This document shows positions 45,499 through 55,308 of a stretch of DNA of 64,000 nt, in pieces. The notes below the pieces were generated by a model. The model searched no databases and was not told where the DNA came from. It saw nothing but the letters and a program-made list of their open reading frames with translations. The position numbers and the translations under genes were made by a program. Origin of the DNA: Alkalibacterium pelagium (lineage in GTDB: Bacteria > Bacillota > Bacilli > Lactobacillales > Carnobacteriaceae_A); contig NZ_FNZU01000003.1 in assembly GCF_900109325.1 (NCBI RefSeq), forward strand, positions 169,507-233,506, given 5' to 3'. Each line of letters starts with the position of its first letter. The first letter of the stretch is position 1.

Positions 45499-46569
45499 TT
45501 ATAGTACCTTGTGGTGGCGATAGAATCCCTTAATGCGCTTGTCATAATGTGTCAGAGGTTGATGGACCTGGAAGACAGATACACCGGAGAAACTGTTTAT
45601 TTCAATAACCGTGAAGCCGTCATCTGTTACGACAATATCCCAGCCTACGTACTTGAGATAGGGATTTTTTGAAATGGTCATCAAAAGATCTGACTTGATC
45701 TTATCCCAGTTAGGAACTGTTCGCCCGACCAGCTCAGCCTGTGTATCAGGATGATGAGTAATGGCCTGTTTTCTTCCAGTTGTATCGATTTTTACCGCAC
45801 TGGCAAGCTGACCAGTCTCCGTATCCACTCTTACACTGATACCGCCTCTTCCTCCACCGAAGTTATCGATTGGCTTTGTTTTGTGATTCCCTATTCTTTG
45901 CGCAGCCGCTGCAATAAACGGTTCATTTGTATCCGGATCAATCATTGTCAGTACTCTGATCGTGTTAGTCGATTCAGGGAAGAGAGCTGATGAGTAGCTG
46001 CCCTGATAAACAAAATCCTGCACCAGATAGTTATTCAACCTTTTTAGAAATTCAAACATTCCCAGACTAGTATGAGACTCCTTATTAGTGTGATAAGTAT
46101 CAGTCTCTCGCTCATAGGTAACAACTTGAACACCAGTCCCGCTGCCTCCTGATATCGGCTTGAGTACTAACTTACCTTTCTGTTTAATAAAAACCAACAG
46201 TTCTTCAAACGAAATGCTGTCCTGATGGCCTGAAGCCGACGACACAACTTTTCCATTATTGATAATGTAGTAGCATTCAGGGACAGTTACAAATCGGCTG
46301 AGCACACGTTCTGTAATCAGCTTATTGTCAAAGACATGGAATGCTTTTTCATTGATTCTTTTTGCCCTATGACGATCATGTTCAGATATGAAAGACTTGA
46401 TGTTTTTCTTATCCATCCCGTACATCAGTACTTTCTCACTCTGAAACCCATTACCTAATCCTAGCATTTTCTGCTTTATAGATGTTTTAAAGGGAGACTT
46501 TTTTTCTTCCTTCAATATGTTGATGAGTATCATCACGTTCTGAAACACATACTTTATTTTTTTTAGCAC
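45499..46569 (-). CDS. Sugar-transfer-associated ATP-grasp protein (B)
   Basis: 356 residues, the same PF14397-like fold as its two neighbours but more distant from them. GKLVLKPISGGSGTGVQVV is the ATP-binding lysine/glycine loop, NTIRVLTMIDPDTNEPFIAA the middle strand pair, and YLKYVGWDIVVTDDGFTVIEI the acidic metal site ending in EINSFSG. The start is GTG at 46569 with GGAG upstream. It sits between flippase 1 and ATP-grasp A with gaps under 40 bases, so these form one transcript. Substrate unknown. Confidence 0.85.
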   Translation of the reverse strand: MLKKIKYVFQNVMILINILKEEKKSPFKTSIKQKMLGLGNGFQSEKVLMYGMDKKNIKSFISEHDRHRAKRINEKAFHVFDNKLITERVLSRFVTVPECYYIINNGKVVSSASGHQDSISFEELLVFIKQKGKLVLKPISGGSGTGVQVVTYERETDTYHTNKESHTSLGMFEFLKRLNNYLVQDFVYQGSYSSALFPESTNTIRVLTMIDPDTNEPFIAAAAQRIGNHKTKPIDNFGGGRGGISVRVDTETGQLASAVKIDTTGRKQAITHHPDTQAELVGRTVPNWDKIKSDLLMTISKNPYLKYVGWDIVVTDDGFTVIEINSFSGVSVFQVHQPLTHYDKRIKGFYRHHKVL

Positions 46570-46588
46570 AATCTTTCTCCTTCATTTC

Positions 46589-48100
46589 TTATTTCTTCAA
46601 TAGCTGCCTGACTCGTTTTTGCAGATCTCTAAATTCTGACAGCCAAACTAGCCCTACTGTAAAGAGTACCATGATAACCCCAGTAGTGACAACAAAACTT
46701 AAGAGCATTCCCATAAAGGTCTCATTAAAACCTTGAGTTAAAACATAGGATAAATACCCAGTTATTGTCATCAACCCAACATAGTACACGTTCTTAATAT
46801 AATACGCCCACGTCGCCTTGCTGAATCCGTAGGAATGGATAATGATCGGATCAATAATCATGTTAGTCAAAACGCTAGCTGCAATCGTAGCTAAAATGAC
46901 CCCTTCAATATTGAAGTATTGCACTAATACTATTGAGAGGATCAGGTTAATAAGTATACTGAGTACCGGACGATACTTTAATTGCTGGAACAGCCCCATC
47001 GCATTCCTGATCTGAGCCAGAAACAACTGGATCCCTCTGAAGTAAAACTCAAGGGCAATCAGTAGTACGAACATCTGTGACAATAAATACTCTTCTCCTA
47101 TCCAGACCGTGATGAACCGATTGGAAAGTATGAAAAGTCCAATAGATGCTCCCCCATATAAAATAAATGTCAAAAGATTAGTCATCTTGAATATCTCATA
47201 ACTTTCCTCCTTACTTTTCTGCGCAATGAAGTTTCCTAAGCTAGCTTTAACAGAGTTGAGTACAGGCCTCAAAAAGTTCTTAAGGTTGCTGGTGATCAGC
47301 ACGTAGTTGGAATAGTACCCTACCGTGTCCAGTCCCACAAAGTAAGTTAGAACTAGATTATCCGTTGCATTCAATACAACAGAGTTGATCCGATACAGAA
47401 ATGCAGCAAAGAAATCCTTGAACATCTCTTTCAGTTCTTCCTTGTCAATTGTTTCATCGTAATCATCAATATAAGCATAATCTTTATCTACTTGTCTTGA
47501 TACCAAGTAGTTCTTTAAAATGTTAGAAAGTACCAGTACAAGTAAATAGCCGATAAATGATTCAAAGAAATAAAGGATAAACATTTCTGTCAGCGAGGTT
47601 CCGATGACGATATAATTTCCATATTTTGAAATGATATACTCTCTCTGATCCGCCTTTAAAAGTGTTAGTTTATAAGCGAAAAATAAATAGGTCGATAGCG
47701 TCTGAGCGACATAAATGAAGAAGACAACATAAATATTGACCCCTTCGACCGGATCTCTGATGATTGCATTAATAAATGGCAGAAGCGCCAATGACATACC
47801 TAAAATAAGCAAACTGATCACATTATAGGCTTTCTTGAAGAAAGTCATCAGAGCTGAAATTCGTCGTTCATTCTGGCTACTTAAAGGTTCATACAGACGA
47901 AAAGAAATAGCTGATCCAATGCCCAGCTCAGCTAACGACAAGAATTGAAAAATATTTCTGAACACACCATTTAAACCTAGATATCTTACACCTAACGTAT
48001 TAATGAATAGAGTTCGTACTCCAAACATTAGTACTAAAGTAAGGATAACATTCGATAATTTATAGATAATATTTCTAAGACTCTTTTTTGTCCTGGACAT
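46589..48100 (-). CDS. Polysaccharide flippase, Wzx/MVF-like (copy 1)
   Basis: 503 residues from the ATG at 48100, chosen because MSRTKKSLRNIIYKLSNVIL matches the start of its paralogue at 42671-44191; an open frame extends 22 codons upstream without a ribosome site. Twelve to fourteen membrane helices. It is the first gene of a run with two ATP-grasp genes, so the lipid-linked product it exports may carry the group added by those ligases. Confidence 0.9.
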   Translation of the reverse strand: MSRTKKSLRNIIYKLSNVILTLVLMFGVRTLFINTLGVRYLGLNGVFRNIFQFLSLAELGIGSAISFRLYEPLSSQNERRISALMTFFKKAYNVISLLILGMSLALLPFINAIIRDPVEGVNIYVVFFIYVAQTLSTYLFFAYKLTLLKADQREYIISKYGNYIVIGTSLTEMFILYFFESFIGYLLVLVLSNILKNYLVSRQVDKDYAYIDDYDETIDKEELKEMFKDFFAAFLYRINSVVLNATDNLVLTYFVGLDTVGYYSNYVLITSNLKNFLRPVLNSVKASLGNFIAQKSKEESYEIFKMTNLLTFILYGGASIGLFILSNRFITVWIGEEYLLSQMFVLLIALEFYFRGIQLFLAQIRNAMGLFQQLKYRPVLSILINLILSIVLVQYFNIEGVILATIAASVLTNMIIDPIIIHSYGFSKATWAYYIKNVYYVGLMTITGYLSYVLTQGFNETFMGMLLSFVVTTGVIMVLFTVGLVWLSEFRDLQKRVRQLLKK

Positions 48101-48412
48101 AGTCACACCCTTACTTTTTATGATCATATCATTGTTTATTCTACACGGTATGTAATGAAGTTTCAAAGTATTGTTTAAACATCTATAAACCTATTCAATA
48201 GTCATCACTGTATCATTTTCATTCAAAGGGATGTACCGATAAATCCAATTATTAGAATATAAAACAAATCCAATGATTTTAAAACCCATGACAATCTTAC
48301 CTTACTTTTTTTCTTGATAGAGAATTAACTTTCAATTTTTATCAATTTCTATCTGTTTCTATCGGCAAGCTTGTCAGGGATTTTAATTACCAAGTTGTGG
48401 CCCAGTCAGACA
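48101..48412. other. Intergenic stretch, no gene seen
   Basis: About 310 AT-rich bases upstream of flippase copy 1, presumably holding its promoter. I could not single out a convincing -35/-10 pair. Confidence 0.35.
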
Positions 48413-48452
48413 CAAAAATGACAAGCAACTGCGTTAATGTTGCTCGCCATTA
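48413..48452 (-). terminator. Terminator after ATP-grasp gene C
   Basis: On the minus strand TGGCGAGCAAC and GTTGCTTGTCA pair (with G-U) and are followed by TTTTTG. Confidence 0.75.
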
Positions 48453-48501
48453 TATTTAAATATCTTAACTGATAGTAATATAGCTGTATAAGAACTACTT
48501 G

Positions 48502-49515
48502 CTAAACTTTAGATTTTCGACGTCTATATTCGTCTCTCACAAAATCGAAGTTGCCATAAGTCTCATCTAACTTTTTAAAGCCTTCCATTTGCAAACCGTT
48601 AATAGCCGGACGTTTGGCGTTAGCTTCAATTATACACGGTCCCTTTGCTGTAATAGTGCAGTCCCACCCTACGTAACCTACCTCAGGAAACATCACGGCT
48701 GCGTTTAAAACTAATTCTTTTAGTGCTTCCCATTCTGGTAACCTAAGTCCTTTGATTGGCTTTTTTGTAACTGGATGTAATTCGTGCATTTTATTTTTTT
48801 TGTCTAATCCATCGTTCATTAATTCCCCAGTTTCTGGATTGATAATTGATATTACAGCTCCCGAATTAAAATTTACTATTTGACTGCCTGTGCTCATATT
48901 GATTGCAGTGAAGATTATATGCGGCACTTTCATTTCGTCAACATAAGTGATAAAGCGGATAGGCGGAATTCCGCCAGGACTAACATTTCTAAGTACGGGA
49001 TGGATTTCAATTATTTCTTCAATCAGATCGTAAGAATTTTCTTTCAATCGTTTAAACTCCTTATCAGAGTCTTCAACTTTACTCACCATCTCAACGCCTT
49101 TTCCTTGGCCGCTGTCTGACTTTTTCGCTATATAACCTTGATGACTCGAAACAAACGAAACATAATCTTCATAACTAGCATCTTCAAGTATAAGAAAGTC
49201 TCTGTTAACGTAATCTTGAAAATTAGTGAGAAACTTAATTTTATTTTCCAGATTTGGTATGTCTTCCTTCTTGTTAAACAGCCTAACATACTCGTTTCTT
49301 TCTTTTCGGGAGATGATTTTTTTTCGTCGATTGTCGTCTAAGTTGAAAAAATTTAGTTGAAGGTATTCATCCGGATGAAGGTCATATTTTTTTATACTTG
49401 ATGCTAAATCTATAGATACAAGGGGGTATGCCATCCATTTATGTTTAGATTGCCACTGATCTTTATTGAGTTCCTCGGTAACATAGTGATGCATAGTTTT
49501 AATTTTAGTTAACAC
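48502..49515 (-). CDS. Sugar-transfer-associated ATP-grasp protein (C)
   Basis: 337 residues starting at a GTG (49515) eight or so bases after AGGAGG. Close paralogue of protein A at 44475-45482: MHHYVTEELNKDQWQSKHK, YIAKKSDSGQGKGVEMVS, HIIFTAINMSTGSQIVNF and VGYVGWDCTITAKGPCIIEA. It directly precedes flippase copy 1, as protein A precedes flippase copy 2, so an ATP-grasp plus flippase cassette has been duplicated. An independent transcript, with its own terminator. Confidence 0.87.
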   Translation of the reverse strand: MLTKIKTMHHYVTEELNKDQWQSKHKWMAYPLVSIDLASSIKKYDLHPDEYLQLNFFNLDDNRRKKIISRKERNEYVRLFNKKEDIPNLENKIKFLTNFQDYVNRDFLILEDASYEDYVSFVSSHQGYIAKKSDSGQGKGVEMVSKVEDSDKEFKRLKENSYDLIEEIIEIHPVLRNVSPGGIPPIRFITYVDEMKVPHIIFTAINMSTGSQIVNFNSGAVISIINPETGELMNDGLDKKNKMHELHPVTKKPIKGLRLPEWEALKELVLNAAVMFPEVGYVGWDCTITAKGPCIIEANAKRPAINGLQMEGFKKLDETYGNFDFVRDEYRRRKSKV

Positions 49516-50441
49516 AATTGTTGCCTCCTATTTAAAGTGAAGTATTGTATTTAACTGTTATAATTCACGACTATAATAATAACAAAGGTTGATGGACTTA
49601 AAACAATAATGCATCGGAAACTATAACTTCTAATATCGGCAAAGCATCTTCAGTAATAATTTTAGCTCGACCTATGCATACAAGCTAAAAGATTATCTCA
49701 GCAATATGGAGCAAGTCTGCATCAATTAATGCCCATGTGGTATCTAAATACCTAAAAGCTTCCAACAAAATATACAATACTTTCATCTTAAAGTATCCCA
49801 TAACGTACTCAAAGAAGTAAAGTATTAACATCTTTAACAACGAAGGCTATAAAGCACTATTTTTTTTAAAGAACTGACAAACGCTGGAGGCAGATGCTCA
49901 TAAATAATAATGTTTATCGCTGCAATGTTGTGTAGAAAAGTCTTGCAAAATACAATAGCATTAGATTCTAATTAACTCCTAGTTATATTTGATCCCTTTG
50001 TGTGGCTAATCCTTGATTTTTAGTTTGTTTTTGATATGTGAAACGAAAGTTCTAGGACTGTCTACACTAGTACTAATAGTACAGTAAGATATACATTTAT
50101 AAAGCAACTAAAGAATCTTTTGGTACTGAATTATATGATACTTGCTGGAATTGATGTCATGCCTTTATGTAGTACACTAATTACAGAAGATCTCTTTTAT
50201 TTAGCTATTATCTACTGATCGCTTTCTCAACCGCAACAGATGGCCCTGTGTTCCGTCTTATCTGGCTCTATTCACTCCCTCATATCTCTCATTCATGAGG
50301 CGTTAAACATACTTACTGTCCGCTCGACACATCATGTATCAAATTTATGTGGGTTTCAGCAAACTAAGTAACATATCAACAACCCTATCAAACGAATTTC
50401 CCCTTCAATAATCAGCTTGAATTAATAATTCAGCAGTATCT
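49516..50441. other. Decayed intergenic region with a flippase fossil and an IS fragment
   Basis: About 930 bases without an intact gene. It contains the flippase fragment at 49685-49846 and, at 49917-49955, a sequence shared almost exactly with 60302-60340 at the edge of the dead istB gene. The rest (49980-50440) shows no recognisable coding. Confidence 0.5.
49685..49846 (-). pseudogene. Fragment of a third Wzx-type flippase
   Basis: One open stretch reads SLLKMLILYFFEYVMGYFKM, which lines up with SLTEMFILYFFESFIGYLLV inside flippase copy 1. The following residues no longer match. It lies upstream of ATP-grasp gene C, where a further cassette copy would be expected. Confidence 0.5.
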
Positions 50442-50478
50442 AAAAAAAGATCCCTTCCATTAATAAAGAAGGAATCTC
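50442..50478 (-). terminator. Terminator of the yhf-type operon
   Basis: On the minus strand GATTCCTTC and GAAGGGATC pair around TTTATTAATG and are followed by seven T. It lies just past the last gene. Confidence 0.85.
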
Positions 50479-50511
50479 AATTATATTAGCAAGTCAGAGT
50501 CAACTCTTCTG

Positions 50512-51732
50512 TTAGTCAGTTTCAAATAGTTCATTTAAAAACGATGTTCCGTTGGCCGGTTTTTTTACTTTGAAATACTCAGCTGCTGTTGCTGCGATGT
50601 CAGACATGGTTTCTCTTAATCCGACTGTTTTTCCTTGAATATATTTGGAATAGATTAATAGTGGAACATTTTCTCTTGTGTGCTGACTGTGGCCAATCGT
50701 TGGATCGTTGCCGTGATCTGCCATGACGATGAGAATATCGTCCTCATTCAATATTTCAATCAGCTGACTGATATTTCTGTCACTCACTGCTAGTCGATCA
50801 GCATACTTGTCCACATCTTCGGCGTGACCCGCTAAATCTGTTTCCTGAATATTCAAACAGATAAAGCCATGATCGATTGCTTCTACCTGATCAGATAAAT
50901 GATCAAATAACTCCTGAGAGTCAACACCTGGAAAGACCCTCTTGCTTCTGGTCTGAACGATATCGGCTACTTTTCCAATCAGCGAGACATCAATTCCTGC
51001 TTCATCCAGAATAGATGGGATTTGAACAGTGGGATCGATCCCGTATCCTAAATGAATGACTTGATAGCCCTTATTGTAGACGCCCGATTCAGGTGCATCC
51101 ACACCAGCATAAGTCTGATCAATCGTTTTACGTGCATTCAAGAGATTATCAAGTGCAATGTCTTCTCCTCCGAAGGTAATGACACGTGAAACTTTTACTA
51201 CTTCTCTTACTTTTCTACCAATTTCAGTTAATTCTTCGAAAGAAATAAGATCTAGACACCCTGAGACATTATACACCTGCCCTAAATCAGTTTCCAGATT
51301 ATCTCCGATTGAAACACACTCATTGACTATCAGTATATTAGGTTCAGATTGATCCCCGACTTTTCTTACTGAGTAGCCTTGTTCAGTCAAATGTGTTTTC
51401 ACTTTATCAATTGAGGTATTAAACGGTTCGTTAAAGGGAACCGGCGGAATGGTACCCATAATTTCTTGGTGACCTAGAAAGGAGTCCGCTCCCTGATGTG
51501 ATAACTTGGATTTTCCCCAGTTTGCCTTTTCAGAAATGAGAAAATCTTCACGCTCTTCACCTATAGCATTGATCAAACCTAATGACAGTAAAGCAGGAAT
51601 TTTAATCGAAGGCTTATCTTCTATGATGTGTAAGGCGGTATTACTGCCTTCATCTTCTGGTCTGACTTCAGTTACATCATCCATGGCTCCTACACCAAAG
51701 CTGTCTAATACAATGACTATAAATCTACCCAT
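50512..51732 (-). CDS. yhfW: Phosphopentomutase-like metalloenzyme (YhfW family)
   Basis: 406 residues from the ATG at 51732 (GAGGGTGGAG upstream); the start overlaps the stop of the yhfX gene by 8 bases. Alkaline-phosphatase superfamily: FIVIVLDSFGVGAMDD (first metal Asp), SFLGHQEIMGT (phospho-acceptor region), NIQETDLAGHAEDVD and VMADHGNDPTIGHSQHTREN (metal ligands). In family terms it would move or remove phosphate on a pentose-like substrate. It is the last gene of an operon whose pathway is unknown. Confidence 0.88.
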   Translation of the reverse strand: MGRFIVIVLDSFGVGAMDDVTEVRPEDEGSNTALHIIEDKPSIKIPALLSLGLINAIGEEREDFLISEKANWGKSKLSHQGADSFLGHQEIMGTIPPVPFNEPFNTSIDKVKTHLTEQGYSVRKVGDQSEPNILIVNECVSIGDNLETDLGQVYNVSGCLDLISFEELTEIGRKVREVVKVSRVITFGGEDIALDNLLNARKTIDQTYAGVDAPESGVYNKGYQVIHLGYGIDPTVQIPSILDEAGIDVSLIGKVADIVQTRSKRVFPGVDSQELFDHLSDQVEAIDHGFICLNIQETDLAGHAEDVDKYADRLAVSDRNISQLIEILNEDDILIVMADHGNDPTIGHSQHTRENVPLLIYSKYIQGKTVGLRETMSDIAATAAEYFKVKKPANGTSFLNELFETD

Positions 51733-52894
51733 ACACTCCACCCTCTAATGCTCTACCTTGACTATCAAAAAGTCCGATCAGTTCGGGTTTTTTACTGCTT
51801 AATCCTTTTACTAAGGCAACATGACTACGCGTTACAAAAACTTGAGTCCTGAATGACATCACAGCAGTTGAGCCGATATCATGCACTTTATCAATTTCTA
51901 GATAATAATCGATGTTTTCACTTGGAAATTGTCTAACTTTTACCTGATCTCTATTGCCTTTGTTGTCAATCAAGGCATTTTCCAGTTTTCCTCTGGCATA
52001 ATATCCTCCACCATAAATAAATGTACGTTCACTCGCTGTATGACTCACTTCACTTACATACACATAAGCGGGTGTTTCTTTTAGATCCTCAACTGCGTGC
52101 ATAGGAGATGTTCCTGTTAAGGCATGTCCCGGCTCCCCTTGTGTGCCTCCAGCCTCTTTGATTAAAGGAAGAGTTTCGATTGATGTTGCTGAAGGTATAT
52201 TAATTTCGTTAATTTCCAGACCATTGTTCTCCAGAATGCTTTTGGCTTGATGAAGGGTCTTAATATTATGTGTTGGAGAAAAAGAGTTGAGCTCTTTATT
52301 ATAAAGAAAACAGGGAAATGAAGTAATCCCGTTGATATGACAATTGGTGAGTGTTGTAAATGATGGAATCAGTTTATCCAGCTCATTTAATGTAAATCCT
52401 CCATACTGACCGGGATAGAGCTCGTCTTCTTCATCAATGACTCGTAACATTACTTTTTGAGTCATTCCAAGTGTTTTTGCCATTTCATTGATTTTTTTCA
52501 GCTTATCCAGAGAATAGACAGTTATATAGTCTACACCATAAGTCATGACTTTCTTCAGCAGCTTGTCAGGAACTTGAACGAGATGACCAATGTTTCCAAT
52601 TGGAATATTGTTTTCCATCATAATCAAGGCTTCTTTAAAGTCAACGACTACAGCTTTCTTTATTCCAGAATCAATCAATTCCTTTGCAATGACCGGGTTC
52701 CTTCCAATCTGCTTGAGCATGAAGTATAATTCAATATCTAAAGACTTAGCCTTGTCATTCATTAGACTTGCATTTGACTTCAATGCATCCAGATCGATGA
52801 CATACGTATCCGGCAAAATTGCTCCTGATTGATGGAGAGAGACAGCATAGTCAATTAAGTCTGGATTTCTTTGCATTACTTTTTCCAAAAACAT
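51725..52894 (-). CDS. yhfX: Alanine-racemase-like PLP enzyme (YhfX family)
   Basis: 389 residues of the fold-III (TIM barrel) PLP type. YVIDLDALKSNASLMND opens the barrel, and LYFMLKQIGRNP has the likely PLP lysine. GLEINEINIPSATSIETLPL and GEPGHALTGTSP belong to the later barrel strands, and the C-terminal beta domain ends ALEGGVYG. Members are amino-acid racemase or decarboxylase relatives without known substrate. Overlaps yhfW; 11 bases from yhfY. Confidence 0.88.
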   Translation of the reverse strand: MFLEKVMQRNPDLIDYAVSLHQSGAILPDTYVIDLDALKSNASLMNDKAKSLDIELYFMLKQIGRNPVIAKELIDSGIKKAVVVDFKEALIMMENNIPIGNIGHLVQVPDKLLKKVMTYGVDYITVYSLDKLKKINEMAKTLGMTQKVMLRVIDEEDELYPGQYGGFTLNELDKLIPSFTTLTNCHINGITSFPCFLYNKELNSFSPTHNIKTLHQAKSILENNGLEINEINIPSATSIETLPLIKEAGGTQGEPGHALTGTSPMHAVEDLKETPAYVYVSEVSHTASERTFIYGGGYYARGKLENALIDNKGNRDQVKVRQFPSENIDYYLEIDKVHDIGSTAVMSFRTQVFVTRSHVALVKGLSSKKPELIGLFDSQGRALEGGVYG

Positions 52895-52905
52895 CGCCTA
52901 ATCTC

Positions 52906-53259
52906 CTATCCGTTAGTCTGCATCATTGTTACAAGGTGTAATAAAAAGTAACCTTCTTCGCCTGATCCGAACTTAGTTGGGGCCAACTGCTTCAGCTCAT
53001 TCCATACATCAACTGCTTTTTCGTAATGTTCACTCTGTTGAATTTCATTTTTAATGGATTCATCAACTGAGGCAATGACTTCATCAGTCTGTTGTCTGGC
53101 TGTGGCCATGGCTAGGTGAGTAATAAATACATCGGCCTCATCGTCTTGCTCAATAAGTTTTCTTTTCTTCAAGTATTCAATAGCGTCTTGTGAATAATTA
53201 TATGCTTCATCATCTATAACCTGACTGTTTTTCAGTACGGCTAGTTTTTCTTGTATCAT
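52906..53259 (-). CDS. yhfY: PRD-domain protein (YhfY family)
   Basis: 117 residues from the ATG at 53259 (AGGGGA six bases upstream; an ATG at 53265 is too close to it). A single helical PTS-regulation-like domain: DAIEYLKKRKLIEQ, FITHLAMATARQQTDE with the conserved His, and GEEGYFLLHLVTMMQ with the second. Free-standing PRD proteins may be phosphorylated by HPr, which would link the operon to sugar status. It sits between yhfZ and yhfX with short gaps. Confidence 0.82.
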   Translation of the reverse strand: MIQEKLAVLKNSQVIDDEAYNYSQDAIEYLKKRKLIEQDDEADVFITHLAMATARQQTDEVIASVDESIKNEIQQSEHYEKAVDVWNELKQLAPTKFGSGEEGYFLLHLVTMMQTNG

Positions 53260-53273
53260 ATCCATTCCCCTTT

Positions 53274-54197
53274 TTAAAACCTTGGTATCATCGTTCCAGC
53301 TTTAACTTGAAGCTGTATATCATGCATTTTTTCAATTGTTATATTTTTTTTGCAGATAGCTTGTATCATTTTATTCTGACTGGAACAGACCAAAACAGCC
53401 TCACTGATAGCTAAATGTTCCTTTTCCAGCGGCAAGTCAATATAGTGGAGGTCATGATAGCCTTTTTCAACTATTTCATCATAATTCCAGACCCCCGCAT
53501 CGATTTCACCTTCTCTAATGGCATGAACCAGCTGATTTGCCGGATAATCGACCAGGACCACTTCATTATCTTTAACCAGTTCTTTAGTTAGATAAAAATG
53601 ATCTAGAGAATCTTTATCAATGCCGACAGTCATTCCGTCTTCAATTTCCTGTCTGCTTTTATCTGCAAAGATCAGTATATGCTTAGACAGATACGTTTGA
53701 GGACCGAATGCTAGAGATACGGTAATATTGTGACCACTTGCTATCTCCTGCTCCGCTGCGAATCTTGACACGATTCCGAAGTCAAACTGCTCTTTTTCAG
53801 TTGCTTCAATGCGTTCGTTCGATCCTCTTATAAAAGCCAGGTTCAATTTAATGTTTTGTTCTTTAAACATAAGATACAAACCTGTTGCGAGCCCTTCATA
53901 AAGCTTTGAATAAGGAAGCGGCATGGTTCCGGCAACTTGATCAGCTCCTGCAAAATACTGTAGCTTTTTGTAGTCTATAAATTCTATAAACGTTCCAAGA
54001 TGACCTCTACTCTTGGTTTCAATTGCTTTTTCGTCCTTCAGATATGAGAGTGCATTTTGAACGGTTCCCCTTGAAAGGTCGTACTTCTCCTGCAGATCTA
54101 TCATTGTAGGTAAACGATCATTGCAATTTAAAAGATAGAGTTCAGCAGCAATGTTCTCAATCGCTATTCCCTTCTTCTTGTAAAATTTATCTCCCAT
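53274..54197 (-). CDS. yhfZ: Transcription regulator with binding-protein-like sensor (YhfZ family)
   Basis: 307 residues. An N-terminal winged helix (DRLPTMIDLQEKYDLSRGTV, DEKAIETKSRGHLG) is fused to a periplasmic-binding-protein-like ligand domain (about 90-300: LIFADKSRQEIEDGMTVGID; VVLVDYPANQLVHAIREGEI). It is the only clear DNA-binding protein of the operon, so it probably controls it. Matching inverted repeats TTACA-N6-TGTAA in the divergent promoter region are candidate operators. Confidence 0.87.
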   Translation of the reverse strand: MGDKFYKKKGIAIENIAAELYLLNCNDRLPTMIDLQEKYDLSRGTVQNALSYLKDEKAIETKSRGHLGTFIEFIDYKKLQYFAGADQVAGTMPLPYSKLYEGLATGLYLMFKEQNIKLNLAFIRGSNERIEATEKEQFDFGIVSRFAAEQEIASGHNITVSLAFGPQTYLSKHILIFADKSRQEIEDGMTVGIDKDSLDHFYLTKELVKDNEVVLVDYPANQLVHAIREGEIDAGVWNYDEIVEKGYHDLHYIDLPLEKEHLAISEAVLVCSSQNKMIQAICKKNITIEKMHDIQLQVKAGTMIPRF

Positions 54198-54216
54198 ATC
54201 GATTCATTCCTATTCA

Positions 54217-55308
54217 TTAAATTTGACTAACAGCTTCCTTTAGAATTCTCAGTATTGTTTCTGACCCAGCACGCATCGGATTTATGCGGATCATTCGATC
54301 AATTAATGTTTGATCCGACTGAAGGAAGGTATGTGATACCCTATAGAACATTGGCACTATTTCATATTTTGATTCAGCTCCTATTGGGTATCCAGCAGCT
54401 CCCAAATCTTCAGCATACTTGAGAACGGATTTTGCGATTGGCTCATGAAATTCCACTAGAATCACTTTGGACTGAGCATTCGCAATAAAGGCATGTTTCA
54501 CTCCATCTATAGAACCGTCATTTAATGCATCGCAGACTGTCTGGCTCGTTTGAGCAGATAAAGCTAGTGCGACCGGTGCATAGGCTAAGCCTTTTATAGC
54601 ATCTAAAGCTTCATGGCCTTGAACCTGCAGTCCTCCAGAGTAATTTTCTCGTTTTAATTGCTCAATATATGTCTTGTCACCAACAATACATCCTATTCCT
54701 TCAGGTCCCAGCAGCTTGAATAAAGAGAAACAGGATAAACTGGCACCCATTTCACATCCGATTTTAGGTATTTTCATTACGGCATAATTGTCGTCTGTGA
54801 TAATCGGGATGGACGGGTGAACAGACCTTATGGCTTCAATCAATTCCTGCGAGTCATAAGAATCATCTGGCTTCTGTCTTGTCAACTGAATCAGAATACC
54901 ATCTGGCTTCAATTCTTTTACTGCTTCTTCAACTTTTGACAGCTGATTGAAATCCACGCGTTCTACTTTCAAGTTCATCATGTCTATACTAACTTGAGTG
55001 GTAGGGTAAATAGGTGCATCGTGAACCAACAGCGTATGATTAGGTTTAACAGCAGCGTAAAGTGCTTGTCTTATAGCGGTTGTTCCCGCTCCTCTAACCA
55101 GCATAGCTTCTTCCGCTCCGAAATAGTCAGCAATAACTTTCTCTGTTTCACTGGTTATTTCAGGTTTGTTGAGTCCTGGAACAACACCCAAGTCGCCTCT
55201 ACCCAGCATAGACCGTCCCTTTATATACTTAGTCACAGTGTCGACAAACTTGAATTGCTTTTGAGTGGCTTCTTCTAATGATATACCCTCCAGCGGCCAT
55301 GTTTTCAT
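54217..55308 (-). CDS. yhfS: Fold-I PLP enzyme (YhfS family)
   Basis: 363 residues of the aspartate-aminotransferase fold. LVRGAGTTAIRQALYAAVKP is the cofactor phosphate loop, PIITDDNYAVMKIPKIG carries the Asp that pairs with the PLP nitrogen, and SCFSLFKLLGPEGIGCIVGD has the Schiff-base lysine. Relatives are Cys/Met metabolism-like lyases, but the true reaction of YhfS is not known. Its ATGA start overlaps the php stop. Confidence 0.88.
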   Translation of the reverse strand: MKTWPLEGISLEEATQKQFKFVDTVTKYIKGRSMLGRGDLGVVPGLNKPEITSETEKVIADYFGAEEAMLVRGAGTTAIRQALYAAVKPNHTLLVHDAPIYPTTQVSIDMMNLKVERVDFNQLSKVEEAVKELKPDGILIQLTRQKPDDSYDSQELIEAIRSVHPSIPIITDDNYAVMKIPKIGCEMGASLSCFSLFKLLGPEGIGCIVGDKTYIEQLKRENYSGGLQVQGHEALDAIKGLAYAPVALALSAQTSQTVCDALNDGSIDGVKHAFIANAQSKVILVEFHEPIAKSVLKYAEDLGAAGYPIGAESKYEIVPMFYRVSHTFLQSDQTLIDRMIRINPMRAGSETILRILKEAVSQI

